Source: Auriscalpium vulgare
Lineage: Eukaryota > Basidiomycota > Agaricomycetes > Russulales > Auriscalpiaceae
Assembly: GCA_019915015.1 (NCBI GenBank)
Contig: JAHBBC010000016.1
Span: 1,263,383 to 1,327,382 of the forward strand
DNA: 64,000 bases
Direction: 5' to 3'
How positions within the stretch are numbered: the first letter of the stretch is position 1; every line of letters starts with the position of its first letter. The position numbers and the translations under genes were made by a program. The notes beneath the pieces were generated by a model, which saw only the letters and a list, made by a program, of their open reading frames with translations, ran no database searches and was not told where the DNA came from. Positions 47,644 to 59,121 of this stretch are shown here, in pieces.

Positions 47644-48536
47644 TTACCATGCCTGGCCGCCCAGTGGATTACCAGGCTTGGGGCCCGTGTACGGTGAGCC
47701 GTCCTCCATAAACCTGGAAGTATCTGTGAATGTTATCACATAGAAGGCGTCGATGAATTTACCAGACATCCCACTCTCCCTGGGAATTTTGTTCTATGAT
47801 GCGTTGATAGGCCGCCGCATGCGCTCTGCCACTGAACTTCTCATCCGGCGTGTCTCCAGCTGAGTTCACCTGGTGCGCAAAGTAGAACCTTTCCCGCACT
47901 TGTTAGCGACTTCTCACGCAGCAAATGCAAGACAAGGCAACCCACTGGAAGCCCTCTTTTCTATACGACTCAGCAAACAACTCCATGAGGTACGCCGCGA
48001 CCATCTTCTGCGACTGGATCGTGATTAACGACGGGCTCGGTTTCCAGAACGGCGCGATGTTGCCTGTTACGATGAAGGTCCGAGGTGAGCCGGGGGTGCC
48101 GGGGCCGAGCTTGCGGAAGCCTGCAAGGGCATGCTGGGCAGAGTCAAATACCGCTGTGCCGATCGCAATGTGCCTTTCGAATGCCGAGCGAGAGAGTGAG
48201 AGAGGATCACCTGGCCTCGGAATGGGTTGGAATGTGCAGGCTGTATATCATCCGCGGAGGTCAGTGTACGTTGAATCCATTTGGCCGCATTATGCTGCAC
48301 TTACGGTTGAATATAACGACGTGCGGAGGACCCAGCTCCTTGGTCACTTTGTCGAACGCCTCGGCGACGTCGTCCGGTTTGGTGGCGTCCATCCGGACGT
48401 AGAGGAAGTCGCCCGTGAAACCCGGTGGGTACCGAGAGCCGAGGGCGATTTTGTAGCCGAGTCCTTTCAGCGTTGATGCCACCGAGCGGCCGACGTTCCA
48501 GCCGGCACCGATGATGAAGGCGACTGGGGGTGGCAT
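47644..48536 (-). CDS. Short-chain dehydrogenase-like protein, copy 1
   Basis: The N-terminus carries a nucleotide-binding fold: PVAFIIGAGWNVGRSVASTL, GYKIALGSRYPP, VRMDATKPDDVAEAFDKV, LGPPHVVIFN. Later exons give DPLSLSRSAFERHIAIGTAV, GFRKLGPGTPGSPRTFIVTG, NIAPFWKPSP and TIQSQKMVAAYLMELF, then YFAHQVNSAGDTPDEKFSG, RAHAAAYQRIIEQNSQGEWD and the C-terminus FMEDGSPYTGPKPGNPLGG before TAA. Aligning the Lys of QSQK with the classical YxxxK motif puts Ile, not Tyr, at the catalytic Tyr position, and the active-site Ser is replaced by VTGN. So the Rossmann fold is kept but classical catalysis is doubtful. Tandem paralogue of the gene at 49113. Confidence 0.82.
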
Positions 48537-49112
48537 TGTGTCCTCGCCCGAGAACGCAGGTAGAACGGAGGAGTGAGAGCGGGGTATGGCAAACCTGACG
48601 GTATGTTGATCGATTGAGCTCTTAAGAAGTCGGATCTACTCACACATCACGGACACCTTCCGTCGTCAGCCATGCTGATGGTATTTTCAGCGGCGAGCTC
48701 ACTCGAATGTCTTCTGTACCCACAGGCACTCTGAAAGTCAGTAAAGGCAGTAGATGGGCATAGGCTACGAGACGAGACCGCAGCATTACTGCAGATGCTT
48801 GGGCGGCAACCAAGCGTGAAATACTGGCGTAGTGGCTGGGGTTTACTCATTGCCAGTGTGCTGCTGCATCACTTGATTTTCGTCTCGTGATGAACTTCTT
48901 CCGCACTCACCGGTGATTTATAGTAATACACCTGAAGACTGCCAAGCGACACAGCAGTGCATAGGCCGCTACAGCAGTGAGAGTATTTGCATTTTCATAT
49001 GTGTCATGGCTTATTTTTATTTCGATCTGTTGTAGAAGTGATGATCCGCCGTAAGAAAGTGAGGCAAGCATCTATGACAAAGACTCGACTGTGGGAGAGA
49101 TGGATAGCGCTT
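48537..49112. other. 576-bp spacer between the two SDR-like genes
   Basis: No gene seen; holds the upstream region of copy 1 and the 3' flank of copy 2. Confidence 0.45.
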
Positions 49113-49990
49113 CATGGCAGCCCCGGCTTGTCGCCGGTGTAAGGTGAGCCATCCGCAACAAACCTGTCATGTTATTAATGTTAGTCCGCAAGAGATCAAG
49201 AAGCAATGCCCGCGGACTGACCAAACGTCCCATTCGCCTTGCGAACTATTTTCCAGAATTCGCTTGTATGCAATAGCATGAGCTTCGCCACTGAGCTCGC
49301 TCTCAGGAGGGCCTCCCTGCGCTGTAACTTGCAAAGCAAAGTAAAATCTTACAACGTCGTCAGCGTCACAGTATATCGACTCATCAATCTTGTGGAAAAC
49401 CCACTGCACGCCTTTGGTCTTATAAGATCCCGCAAACAGCTCGGTAAGATACGCAGCAATGACTTTCTGCAACTGTATCGTGAGGTACTTGGCCTTCGGG
49501 ACCCAAAACGGCGCGATGTTTCCCGTTACGATGAAGCTCCGAGGAGATCTCGCGCCGCCGGGATCCAGCTTGCGGAAGCCTGCGAGCGCGTGACGGGCAG
49601 CGTCAAAGACAGCTGTACCAAGGGCAAGGTGCTTCTCGAAAGCTTCTCGAGGGAGGGAGAGGGGGTCGTCTTCCGTAGGTATATGCTCGAAAGAAACGGC
49701 TAGCGCAAACCATCTAGCGCATGCCGCCTCGGGATCATCGACGAACACCACTCACGGTTGAACACTACCACAGCTGGGGGACCAAGGTGACGGGTCACTT
49801 CATCGAAAGCGGCCGCCACCGTGGCAGGTTCGAGGACATCAATCTTGACGGAGAGGAAGCCGTCTCCGAAGTTCGCGCCTGTCCGAGACCCGAGCGCCAC
49901 TTGGTATCCTTCATCCTTGAGTGTCGAGCCAACTGCTTGGCCAATAACGTTGCCAGCGCCGATGACAAATGCCACGGGCAATGTACCCAT
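49113..49990 (-). CDS. Short-chain dehydrogenase-like protein, copy 2
   Basis: Same orientation and exon plan as the gene at 47644. It starts MGTLPVAFVIGAGNVIGQAV and continues GYQVALGSRTGANFGDGFLS, VKIDVLEPATVAAAFDEVTR and LGPPAVVVFNRE. The middle reads DPLSLPREAFEKHLALGTAV, GFRKLDPGGARSPRSFIVTG, NIAPFWVPKAKYLTIQLQKV; the end reads RFYFALQVTAQGGPPESEL, SGEAHAIAYKRILENSSQGE, WDVW and FVADGSPYTGDKPGLP before TGA (49113-49115). As in copy 1 the catalytic Tyr position is Ile while the Lys remains. The two proteins are clearly paralogues from a local duplication. Confidence 0.82.
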
Positions 49991-50254
49991 GCCGTCGAGT
50001 CCACGCTGGGCAGAAGAAATGAGGACTTTCGGCGCGTGAAGCTGTCAGTTGAACCGACTTGTTATAAGCTGACTGTAGACGCCGCCCGCGACAGAATGGC
50101 AGTGGCATCATATCCAATCTTCTCGTGCTTAAAAATCATCGGCGTTACACTGCGGAGATGATGTAAGTAATTCAGGTCCATCTCGTGGTGAAGTTCGCCT
50201 GGACGCACCCAGAGATGCTGAGAGAAAGAGTCGACAATCAACCTATGTACTGAT

Positions 50255-51366
50255 CACAGGCGCAGATCATCGACGCGCATACGAAATTTCTAGGAAACAT
50301 GATGACAGCTGACCCGAACACATTCTATGACTACAACGAGTCTACAACGTTACATTTACCACCAACTGTAAATCGTTTATTCCTGCTTTACGCGAGTGAC
50401 GGAGCTAACCCTGACAGCCGCCTGGAATATGTTCGCGGCCGCGACAGTCATAGGCTGATCGACTATCATCGGCCGCGTTTGTTCAGTCTGCTTCCAGGAG
50501 ACTACGACAGTCAGCGATGGCAAGGTTCGCGACCAACTCATCGCTGGCATCCATCAAGCAGCGTCGTATACCCCGCATTCCAGTATTGCAGCCTTCCCGC
50601 TCATTTATAGCAGTGTGAACGGCTCCGTGATCTCTGTCTTCGGGAGGCAGGAAGGAGATTCCTGCATGAAAATCGCCCCGTGCTCATCAGAGATATCGCC
50701 TACAGTCCCGCACAAGGAGCGATGTTTGCCCCAATAGCGCTTTCGTGAGTTTCAATACCCTTCATTTCGGGACCCAGCCCCTTATTTTTATTGCTTCCAG
50801 AGTCCCAGTACTATCTCGACGATGGCCCCCTCCACAGGGCACCATGGGTTGGCAGTCGGCGCCATGGCCTCGTTACTCGCAATCCTCTTCGCCATCCTGC
50901 TTTTCCTCCGCCGCCGTCGGCGGCGCCGGTTTGAAAATCGGTTCAGAGAAACGATAATCCCCGACTCTGACTCCGAAATGGCGGAGTTCGCAGTAGGCAA
51001 CACTTTTCAAATGGAGGACAATGCGGAATACCATCCAGAGTTATCAATGCCCAGTACTACTGTGATCAGCCTCGAACCTCGGAACGTCGGCGGGCAGCCA
51101 TTCTGCCAGTGGAGGTGTCGAGGGAGCACAGCTGATCGTCGTGCAGGCCCCCCTGTGTCGGAGAAATCCTTGGCCCGGATGCGGGCCATGAATGCCGCTG
51201 GTCCGCACGATGCTTCCGTGTCAGACGCGCAGGGTTAGATAGTGGTTAGATGCGGAGCAATTGCGGATGGAGATCATGGACAACTTGCGGCAGGAAATCC
51301 ATCAGGAACAGTGGGCTGCGCCACCAGGGTACGTCGACGGAAGGCAGCATGAACCGTCGCAGCCTT
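50255..51366 (+). pseudogene. C-terminal fragment of a glutaminase-like membrane protein (decayed copy)
   Basis: Matches the 3' half of the longer gene at 53180-55557. Aligned pieces: QIIDAHTKFLGNMMTADPN with VIEAHSEYLGGLFEDPN; AAWNMFAAAT with AAWNLFTAAI; KVRDQLIAGIHQAASYTPHS with KVRDGLIAGIHSAASYSPNS; SPAQGAMFAPIALS with SAAQGAMYAPLALS; then a membrane helix before a run of arginines, and KSLARMRAMNAAG with ASARLRAMNTA. The N-terminal two thirds are absent. A TGA follows AAWNMFAAATVIG, and the conserved coil LDAEQLRMEIMDNLRQEI plus a PPGYVDG end lie beyond a TAG in another frame. So it is a truncated duplicate with at least one disabling change. Confidence 0.75.
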
Positions 51367-51576
51367 AGCATTCCGTCCGTCTACTCATTTTCATTTTGCA
51401 TCATTATCTTGGACTGCACATGATCAAATATTATTTTCACGATATCGTAATATATACTATGTCACAAGAACTGCATCGAGTGACCGAGGAGACAAATCTT
51501 ACCAACTTGCAAACGACGAAGAAGGCGACGGGGGGAAGTGAGCTGTTCTCTTCGACGAAACTTGAGTACAATGACC

Positions 51577-52723
51577 CTAGCGGGGAAAGCTGCGGGAGGT
51601 AGATATGGGCTTCTTTGGGTCGTCCTCGCGAATTATGTAGTAGCTGAAGAACATCACTTTGAACACGAGCGCGAGTGCCGCGTGCAAAGCGGCAACGATG
51701 ACGATGAGCAAGCGGACAGCCTTCTGGTCAGCCTGAGGAAATGTGAGCAGTTTGATGGATCAAGGATCAAGTAGATGGACGAACCGAGGCGAGTACTGGA
51801 TACACATTCCGCACAAGGAAATACCCTGACAGTCCGAACGCCACGCCAGTCAGAATCCAACGCACAAGTCGGATGGGGATGATACACAGAATCTGCATAG
51901 CCAGCATGAGATCATATGATGGGGTCATGACACATGTGTACGCACCGACACCGGAATCCACACAAACATCGCATAGCCCCACACCCCGACCGCCTCAACC
52001 AATCCCCACCCCTCTCCACCAGTCCCAATGATGCCCCCGTAGCGCAGCACGCCCCAGAGGATTACGGGAACACCGATACCATATGTATACACGAGGCCCA
52101 TGGCGACGCTGAGCAGCGCGAAGTCGTACGAGACGGGGTCATCGGAGAGGTACGATACAATGGAGTGCGCGAGTGAGGAAGTGATGAATAGCGCAAATAT
52201 GAGGGTGGTGAGGGTCCAGAAAGGACCATAGAGATCCGGGGCTGGGTTCAGATGTGCGCTCGTGTACGTCGGCGACAATGGGTTGAGAGTATTGATGCAG
52301 CGGAACAGTACCTGGGGAGAGTTAACACGGGCATGTCAAGGGTAACATGTGGACACACTGTTTTCGTGTCGACGTCGAAAAATGTCTGGTAGTAGTCGAG
52401 GGACCAGAATGATGTGGAACGCTGCGCGTCCGCGATGTAGCCTATGATGTAAGGGCATGATGAGTCGGCAGATACTCTGGCCCATTGATTCGGTATTGAC
52501 CTCGGTTGGCCCTGCCAACGCCATGTTGCTCATTGGTTGCGGGAGCTTCGAAGGCTGAAGTCTACGGTCAGCCGCGTCCTAGTAAACTGCTGGATGTACG
52601 GACTTTTGAATTCGAGGTCCGGTTGCTCTTCAAGCCGCTGCTGGCGATATCAGCCCGTCACAACATTGTAAAGGATGGGGTATCACGCACGTCGTCGGCC
52701 TCGATGGAAACGTAGCCTGCCAT
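51577..52723 (-). CDS. YIPF1/YIPF2-type Yip1-domain Golgi membrane protein
   Basis: Yip1-domain proteins work in ER-Golgi and Golgi vesicle traffic with Rab GTPases. The protein starts MAGYVSIEADD, then QRLEEQPDLEFK; a 49-nt intron joins TFEAPATNEQHGVGRANRGY and IADAQRSTSFWSLDYYQTFF DVDTKTVLFRC. The SFW..YYQTFFDVDT string and the following DLYGPFWTLTTLIFALFI are the hallmarks of the YIPF1/YIPF2 branch. Five hydrophobic segments follow, including FALLSVAMGLVYTYGIGVPV, AVGVWGYAMFVWIPVSI, WILTGVAFGLSGYFLV and LLIVIVAALHAALALVF. It ends DDPKKPISTSRSFPR and TAG at 51577-51579. Intact across five or six introns. Confidence 0.9.
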
Positions 52724-53179
52724 GCGCCGGCCAACGTCGTTGATGATTGCGAGAGCCTAGAGGCTACGTGCTCGAAATCGGAAGGGGACCGGGTAGCCGG
52801 GCCGCCAGTGCCTTGCCACGCGAGCACCGCAGGATTCGTTCGTCAGACGACTGTCAGACCTTCCCCGCTTTCAGACCTTCTCCGCTTGATGATCATGTTA
52901 TACGTCTGGATATCTTTGTCTTCGAATGCTTCCTTGTTGGCTTGATCTCATTGCCCACCTTGCGCGAGAAGACAGTCGCTCAAGTAGGCTCAATCTAGGA
53001 CTGACTTCACGGTGCTCCATCACAGAATCGACGTCTGACAGAAACGTATTGCCATATTGCGACCGACCTGCGGGCAATGATTGTCATAGCCACTGCGATG
53101 CGTTAATAGATGCCTGGTACTTGCACTGCTGCACGACCAGCTCTTTCCCTACCCTACTCTCAACGGGACGTCGAGAACC
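52724..53179. other. 456-bp divergent spacer
   Basis: Between the YIPF gene (minus) and the glutaminase-like pseudogene (plus). No distinct element recognised. Confidence 0.4.
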
Positions 53180-55557
53180 ATGTCGAACGTTGACCCTCCT
53201 ATCTCTGCTCCAATTCTCGCCACCTCTGCTAGTCTTGCCAGTCCCACGCTTACTAGTAACCCTGCCCCTGGAGAAGCCCGACCTACCTCTCCTGCGACCC
53301 TCCCCTTTGCCGTACGAACGCCATACATGAGTGCTTGGCACGCACTCGTAGCGGAAGACCTCTCACCGGATACCCATGAGACTGCAACCTCTTACCAGGA
53401 TAATGTCTTTTCTATTGGCATCTCGCGTCGTCTTACTAGTTTCTGACCACACTCTGTCCCCAGCAAGCAAGATTTGGATGGGACGGCATGGCGGCTGTTG
53501 ACGGATTGTTCTACGTTTGGTCAACGTATTTTATGGTCAGCAATTGGGACCGCAATGCAGCTGTGGAGCAGACACGGGTCAACCCCACGCGCACCATCCT
53601 CACCGGTCCCATCGAGCTCACTGTCACGTTTATCAGCCCGATAGAAGTGCGTCTTTATCACCTCCCATACCATCTAGACCCGATCTGATTTTCGCAGCCC
53701 GGAAACTGGGTGCGGCAATCGATTCCTTTCACATATGTCGCCGTAGACGTCCGTTCGCTCGACGGCGCCGCTCATTCAGTGCAGCTATACTCTGCAATAG
53801 GAGGAGGTGCGGTTCTATTATTAGTGACTTTTATGTGATGCTATGTGACGCTAGCACAGGAGGATAGAAGGTAACGCGGGTGACTGGGGCCAGAAAATTA
53901 CATAGCAGACGACTAAGACCGCATACAGCGCCTATCATTCCTCGACTTTATTGAATCCCATCCCGTACGTGGCGGATAGCAGGGCTTGGTGGGGTTTAGT
54001 TCACTATGCAATCAAGCAGGTGCATACCCTGTCATTTTACCGGTGCCGTCTTCCACTCACGTGGAGCTCCAGGACACCTCAGTTACATACATGACTGGCC
54101 TAGGCCCTGATGTGCAGAATGTATTCTCAAGCAAACGAGAGCTCGACAACTCGCAGGACACCCGATTCCGTCCGATACAAAACTTCTCGCGTTTTGCCTT
54201 TGTCCAAGACCTGGGTACTGTTATCAAGGCTCAAAATCCAGTCGTTTGGGCGCTGGGTGTAAATCGCGATCCTGCGATTATGTACACGGATATGTCTGGC
54301 CAGGAGCAGCCCCGCAGCCTATACTTCAATATCAACTCGACTCTTGGAAGTAGTACCGATGCTCTCGTACGTGTGGTATAGCGGCTCACTCATGACATGC
54401 ATGACAACTGACGGGCAGTCTATGTCGATTCATCAGTGAGTCTCAATATGCATGCAAACGTTTCATGTCTGACCGGGCGTGCAGGTTATCGAAGCGCATT
54501 CAGAGTATTTGGGCGGGCTCTTCGAGGATCCGAATCACTCCTACGGCGTTCACAACAACAACTTGACGATGAATTTAACCTCTAACTGTCAGTCATGAAG
54601 CAAAATTCGATCTATAGTTCGGGGTTGACGCTTATTTGACAGCCGCCTGGAATTTGTTCACTGCTGCAATAGTCGATCCCAAAGTTCGCGACGGACTCAT
54701 CGCCGGCATCCATAGCGCCGCGTCGTATAGCCCGAACTCCAGCTTTGCCGCCTTCCCGGTCATCTATAACAGTAAGAATGGCTCCGTTATTTCCGGCTCA
54801 GGGAAGGTGGGCACTTGGTACTCGTGAAGATTCGCTTCGTATTTCTCACGTAGTAAAACTTGACAGCGCCGCACAAGGCGCGATGTATGCCCCATTGGCA
54901 CTATCGTAAGTTTGGTTGCCTACGTTCACGACTTCCGGGTCTGATTGCCCATAGAATCCTTGTCTTTGCTATCTCGACCGATCGACCGTCGAAAACAGCG
55001 ACCACCACGGCAACATCCGCGTCGACCCGGCGCCGTGTATTTCCAACCGGTGCAATCGTTGGCATTGTCCTGGGCGTCGTTGCCGCGGGGACATTCGCAT
55101 CCGTCTTGTGTCTTCGACGCCGCCGCCAGCATGGAGCTCGACACACGCAAACTGCTGCCACGGAAATGGCCTCGATTAAACCTTTTCATCTACAAGACAC
55201 CGCGCAGTACCGTCCTCAGGAGCCTCGCAGGCACATGAGCTCTGAGTTCGAGACCGAGCCTGCTACCAACAGTACCGGGCTTCCTCCCGACGAGGAACAG
55301 TTATTCATCGTTCGTCGTCTCTCGAATAAAGCATCGGCACGCCTGAGGGCTATGAACACTGCTCCCACCCGACGCAGGGGTCCATCCCAGGACGACACGT
55401 CCGACCACGGCGACCAGTCGGATATCTCAGCAAGGCAAGCCGTTGATGCGGAGCGGTTTCGGATGGAGATCATGACACTCCGCCAGGAAATGTACCCCAA
55501 AGTCTGGTAACGCAGCTGGCTGCACCCCCAGGATATGTCGACGACAGGGAGTCTTGA
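53180..55557 (+). pseudogene. Glutaminase A-like (DUF5127/DUF1793) membrane-anchored protein lacking its catalytic core; decayed
   Basis: The 5' part matches the N-terminal beta-sandwich of fungal glutaminase A: LPFAVRTPYMSAWHA, ARFGWDGMAAVDGLFYVWST, TRTILTGPIELTVTFISPIE, PGNWVRQSIPFTYVAVDVRS, WWGLVHYAIK, VTYMTGLGPDVQNVFSSKRE, SQDTRFRPIQNF, NPVVWALGVNRDPAIMY. It then jumps to the family C-terminus (VIEAHSEYLGGLFEDPNHS, SAAWNLFTAAIVDPKVRDGL, SAAQGAMYAPLAL), so the large central helical catalytic domain is missing. Next come a membrane helix (GAIVGIVLGVVAAGTFASVL), Arg-rich stop-transfer and a cytosolic tail with a short coil. Lesions: an intron phase mismatch at about 53860; TAG at 53903-53905 where the frame suggests Trp (GQKIT*QTTKTAY); a weak GTCTTT donor near 53404; and the PPGYVD end lies out of frame after the TAA at 55508. 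Related fragment at 50255. Confidence 0.72.
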
Positions 55558-55742
55558 TCTGCCGGTTCCCAAAGCCCTCTTTTTGTTTCTTGCCGCTGCA
55601 CGTGTCCACCCATTATTTTACAACGGTGCCCGCAATCACGACAATGACTGTGGCACACATGCGTTTACTCATGCCACGGTCAAAATTGGATTATTTCTTG
55701 GAATTGCCTATGACGACATTTGTCCCGATTGGGCAGAGCCTA

Positions 55743-57087
55743 CTAGTTCTGACACGCACGCTCGCCGGTATTGGTCGGGGTGCCGTGAGGGTGGGTGCGC
55801 GGCACGAAAGTCTGCGCGTCCCCGCGCAGGGGAGAGCTCCCAGGGTCCGTGCGCGGCGACGCCAGCCCGCTCTTGGGCGTGGCCAGCCCGCGCTTTGTCG
55901 GCTGCAAGAGGAACCAGTTGTCTATCTTTGCCGAGATGGCCTGGCGAGGCACGCGCGTCAGCGACAACTCCCTGCGAATGTATGTGGAAACTCGACTGAC
56001 TTGAATATACGACGCTGCGCGTTCGCCAGCCCACACGGGCTGCGCGGCCTTGACCCTGAGTGCCGCGAGGAAGGCCTCCACCTGGAGACGGTTCGTCTCC
56101 TCGCAGAGAGTATCGTCGCAGCTCATAATGAGCGCGTGCACTGCACGCGGATGGTACTCGCCGTGCCCAACCTTCGCGTCGAGCAAGATCCCGAGCGCGT
56201 CGTGCACGTCGTCGGCGGAGGCGATTCCGCGTACGAAGAGGAACCCGATCATCTGCACGATGGTCAGGCCGCGGTCGGCGACGATGGCAAAGTCCTTGGA
56301 GGCCACGACGAGGGTCCACGCGCCTTTCTGACGACATATCTCCTGGTCAGTTGGACAAGGCGGGCGAGGGGAGAAGCGCACTCACAGGCTCCCAATGGTA
56401 ATGCACGTGCCTGACCGCCGCTGCGCGCAGCGCATCCTTGAACGGCGCGACGAAGCGTCCGTTGAAGCACTGTGCAAGCCGTGTGGAGAGGGTCCGGGCG
56501 AGGTCCGCGGTCGTCGCCGCCCGTTCCGTGCCCATCACGCCGCGCGCAATCAGCGCCTCCGCCAGTTCCGTCAGCGCAGGCGTGTCGGGGGTGCGGAGCC
56601 GCGTGAGGATGTCTTCGGCAGCGGCATCGACCACGGCGGCCCGCTCTTGCAGCTTCATCTTGTCGTTGAGTTCTCGTACGCGCGCGAAGAACTCGTCGCT
56701 CGGAAAGGAGTAGCCGCCGTTGGCCTGCGTGGAGCGCGCGGGGGTCGACGCGCCGGGCGACGCGCTGGTGGACGTGGCGGGCGAGAGAGAAAACGACGAG
56801 ATCGAGCTGCTGCCACCCGCCGTGCGCACGTCCGGCAACTCCGGGATGACTACGGTGTCACGCTCGGTGATGCCCCAGCTGAGGGGAAGGTAGTTGTTGT
56901 TTGGGATGGTGCTCCAGGCGGCCGAGAGCACCTGGCTTGATGGGGGGAGGACTCCGGGGCGCCCACCCGCGCTGGTGAGAACATGGTGGAACGTTTGTTC
57001 GGAAGTGGCATTGTTGGGTCCCAAGACCTGTTGGGCGAACAACTCCTCCGACGTGGTGGAAGGCATAGTGGGCATATTGGATTGCAT
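55743..57087 (-). CDS. Hypothetical protein
   Basis: Start at 57087 (MQSNMPTMPSTTSEELFAQQ). The first exon has a Ser/Thr/Pro-rich linker and a helical part (DEFFARVRELNDKMKLQERA, DTPALTELAEALIARGVMGT, LARTLSTRLAQCFNGRFV). A GTGAGT donor after HVHYHWEP near 56393 joins EICRQKGAWTLVVASKDFAI, then LTIVQMIGFLFVRGIASADD, VHDALGILLDAKVGHGEYHP and NRLQVEAFLAALRVKAAQ. The C-terminal 80 residues look disordered. An optional intron near 55985 would change that tail. The helical repeats resemble an armadillo or MIF4G-like fold in spirit only; I do not recognise the family. Confidence 0.7.
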
Positions 57088-57549
57088 AGTTAAGCGGCTT
57101 ATAGGAGATCGAGGGTTGGTGGGGTGTTGACTTAGGAAGAGCTCTACCGGGAGCGATGGGGTGAGAATGTGTTTGGTAGAGAAACTGGATCGCGCTCCGC
57201 GTTATAAGGACGGCAGCCATCCAGGACACACAGTGCTCACGTGGCCGTTGTTGTGGTTGGGTCAAAGTCAAGCTCAGCACTCGGCGAGCTAGCCATTGTC
57301 TCGAGAAGCTGTCACCCTTCTTCGTGGTTTGTGGTCTTGCGGTCCATAGCTTTTCAAGGAAAGGGTGGTCGGGGTGGCCGTGCCGTCAAAGCGAAACCGC
57401 AGATTATCAGTACTGCATTTGCTCAAGTTAAGAGTACACAATAGAACCTGCGCAGAACAATAAGATCAAAGCAGCAGGATATTAGTTCACATACCGATAA
57501 ATACAAGTAACTACACGAATGAGCCACAAAAGGTGTGTGACTGCGGCCG
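57088..57549. other. 462-bp spacer
   Basis: Upstream of the orphan gene and downstream of the NOSIP-like gene. Nothing recognisable. Confidence 0.4.
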
Positions 57550-58823
57550 TCAGCCTTGAAATGCAATCCCAGACTTCGACGTCTCTGCCATGCCACCTCC
57601 CGCAAAACCAGTACCTGCGGACAATATGAGCGTCGTCTCACCACGCCCGCAGCAAGGAACGGAGCTCACCTTCTCGCTTCAGCTCAATAACCTCCTTCTC
57701 CGACACTGTCGCATCGCAGACGACACATTGCTTCGCAGGCCGTACCAACGTATCCGTGCACGTCTTACATGTTACGTGAGAACATGGCTTCATCACTGTT
57801 CACGGAAAAGCAACTCAATATGGCCTGGCGGAGAGCATGACCGAGATGACGCACAAAAGATGCGGACGCTGTTCGACAGTGACTTCTTGCATGAAGGGCA
57901 CATGGGCTCACGCTCCTCCTCTCTGGAAGACTTGGATGGCTCGACATTCGCTGGTGTTGATGACGCAGACGCCGTCGGCGACGGACCCTGTAGCGTAAAT
58001 TGGACAGGTATCAAGCCCTTCAAGCTGCCTCACCTTGAATATTGATCGACCACAGCTAAGAAGCCACGTACGATATTGGATGGGCCGGATTGCCACCGCG
58101 ACACGTCGTCTGAAGCTTCACATCCTTGAGCGACGACGGGGGCCCGCTCGATGTGTATGTGGGCGTCAGCGAGGGCAGCCAGAAGTCGGGCAGTTTGCTC
58201 TTGAGTGCCTCGGCTTGCTCGCGCTCAATCTGCCGGAGCGCCGCCTCCTCTGCCTCCTGCGCCATCTTCTCCGCGGTGGACGCGTCGAACGCGAACTTGC
58301 GCTTCGTGCCGCGGACTCCGGCGTCGGCTCCGGATGTCGTGATAGAGGACACGGCGGCGAGGCCGAGCTGACCCTTCTCGAACTCGACGAGCACGCGGGC
58401 CCGCGCGGCCTCCTTTGCGCGCGACTTTTCCTCCTCGGCTTCCTTCCTCAGCGCCTCGAGCCTGTCCTTCTGGCGCTTTATGTCCTTCTTCTGGGTTACT
58501 TGCCCCATCCTCATTCTCAGTCGTCTGCCGAACAAGAGATACACGTCGCATCATGAACTCACAGAGGTCTGTGTACACGCATTCCTTGCAGAACAGATGG
58601 CCATCCTGGCAGGCCAAAGGGTCGCGCGCGCGCTGCAAGCAAAGGGCGCAAGCGTCGAAGCGACGCATGGATTCATTGCCTAGGCGTTGCTGTGCAGTTT
58701 AGATTGACAAGGGGTGCTGACAGGGAGCGCGAGACTCACTCTTTTGGTTCCGTAGTCGAGTTTCTTGTACTCGGCATATGAGAATATGGAGGAGGCAGTA
58801 TTGTTCTTGCTGTGCTTCGTCAT
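57550..58823 (-). CDS. NOSIP-like U-box E3 ubiquitin ligase
   Basis: NOSIP-family proteins are nuclear, U-box-containing and associate with the spliceosome. The start at 58823 opens MTKHSKNNTASSIFSYAEYK, KLDYGTKRV, the diagnostic N-terminus. Next is the first half of the split U-box, DACALCLQRARDPLACQDGH, LFCKECVY. A long charged helix follows (TQKKDIKRQKDRLEALRKEA), then FAFDASTAEKMAQEAEEAAL, DFWLPSLTPTY and, after more introns, the second Cys-rich half MCPSCKKSLSNS, PCSHVTCKTCTDTLVRPAKQ, CVVCDATVSEKEVIELKREG. The final exon reads TGFAGGGMAETSKSGIAFQG before TGA at 57550-57552, also typical. Intact. Confidence 0.9.
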
Positions 58824-58929
58824 TGCGATATCCTGGGTATCAGCCGCGGATATGGGCTTATGAGCAGCGACTCGGTGGGAACGGCGGCGACAAGGCGGGT
58901 CGGTGGCAAAGAACGAGGTCGAGGACAGG

Positions 58930-58956
58930 CTGCTGGAGGCTGCTGGAGGCTGCTGG
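58930..58956. repeat. Short tandem repeat, 10-bp unit TGCTGGAGGC
   Basis: Two full units and a partial third in the upstream region of the NOSIP-like gene. Confidence 0.85.
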
Positions 58957-59113
58957 TCGGCCTTTTCGGGACTGCCCACGTGGCGTGCTCGCTGGCGCCT
59001 CCGCGTCGCCTCCGTTGATGCTCAGCCTCGTTGGAACCGCACCGGCAGGAAAGGGTACATAAAATTTCCTTACCACCCCAGAAGTCCCCAGCGTGTCGTC
59101 CTGTCCGCGGGCG

Positions 59114-59121
59114 TATAAATA
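59114..59121 (+). promoter_or_regulatory. TATA box of the small secreted protein gene
   Basis: TATAAATA on the plus strand, followed by a long CT-rich stretch (59300-59400) as in many highly expressed fungal promoters. The leader to the start at 59506 would be about 360 bases. Confidence 0.45.

Noticed and set aside
54625..54827. Separate small gene
   Set aside because: It is an exon of the glutaminase-like pseudogene, in phase with its neighbours.
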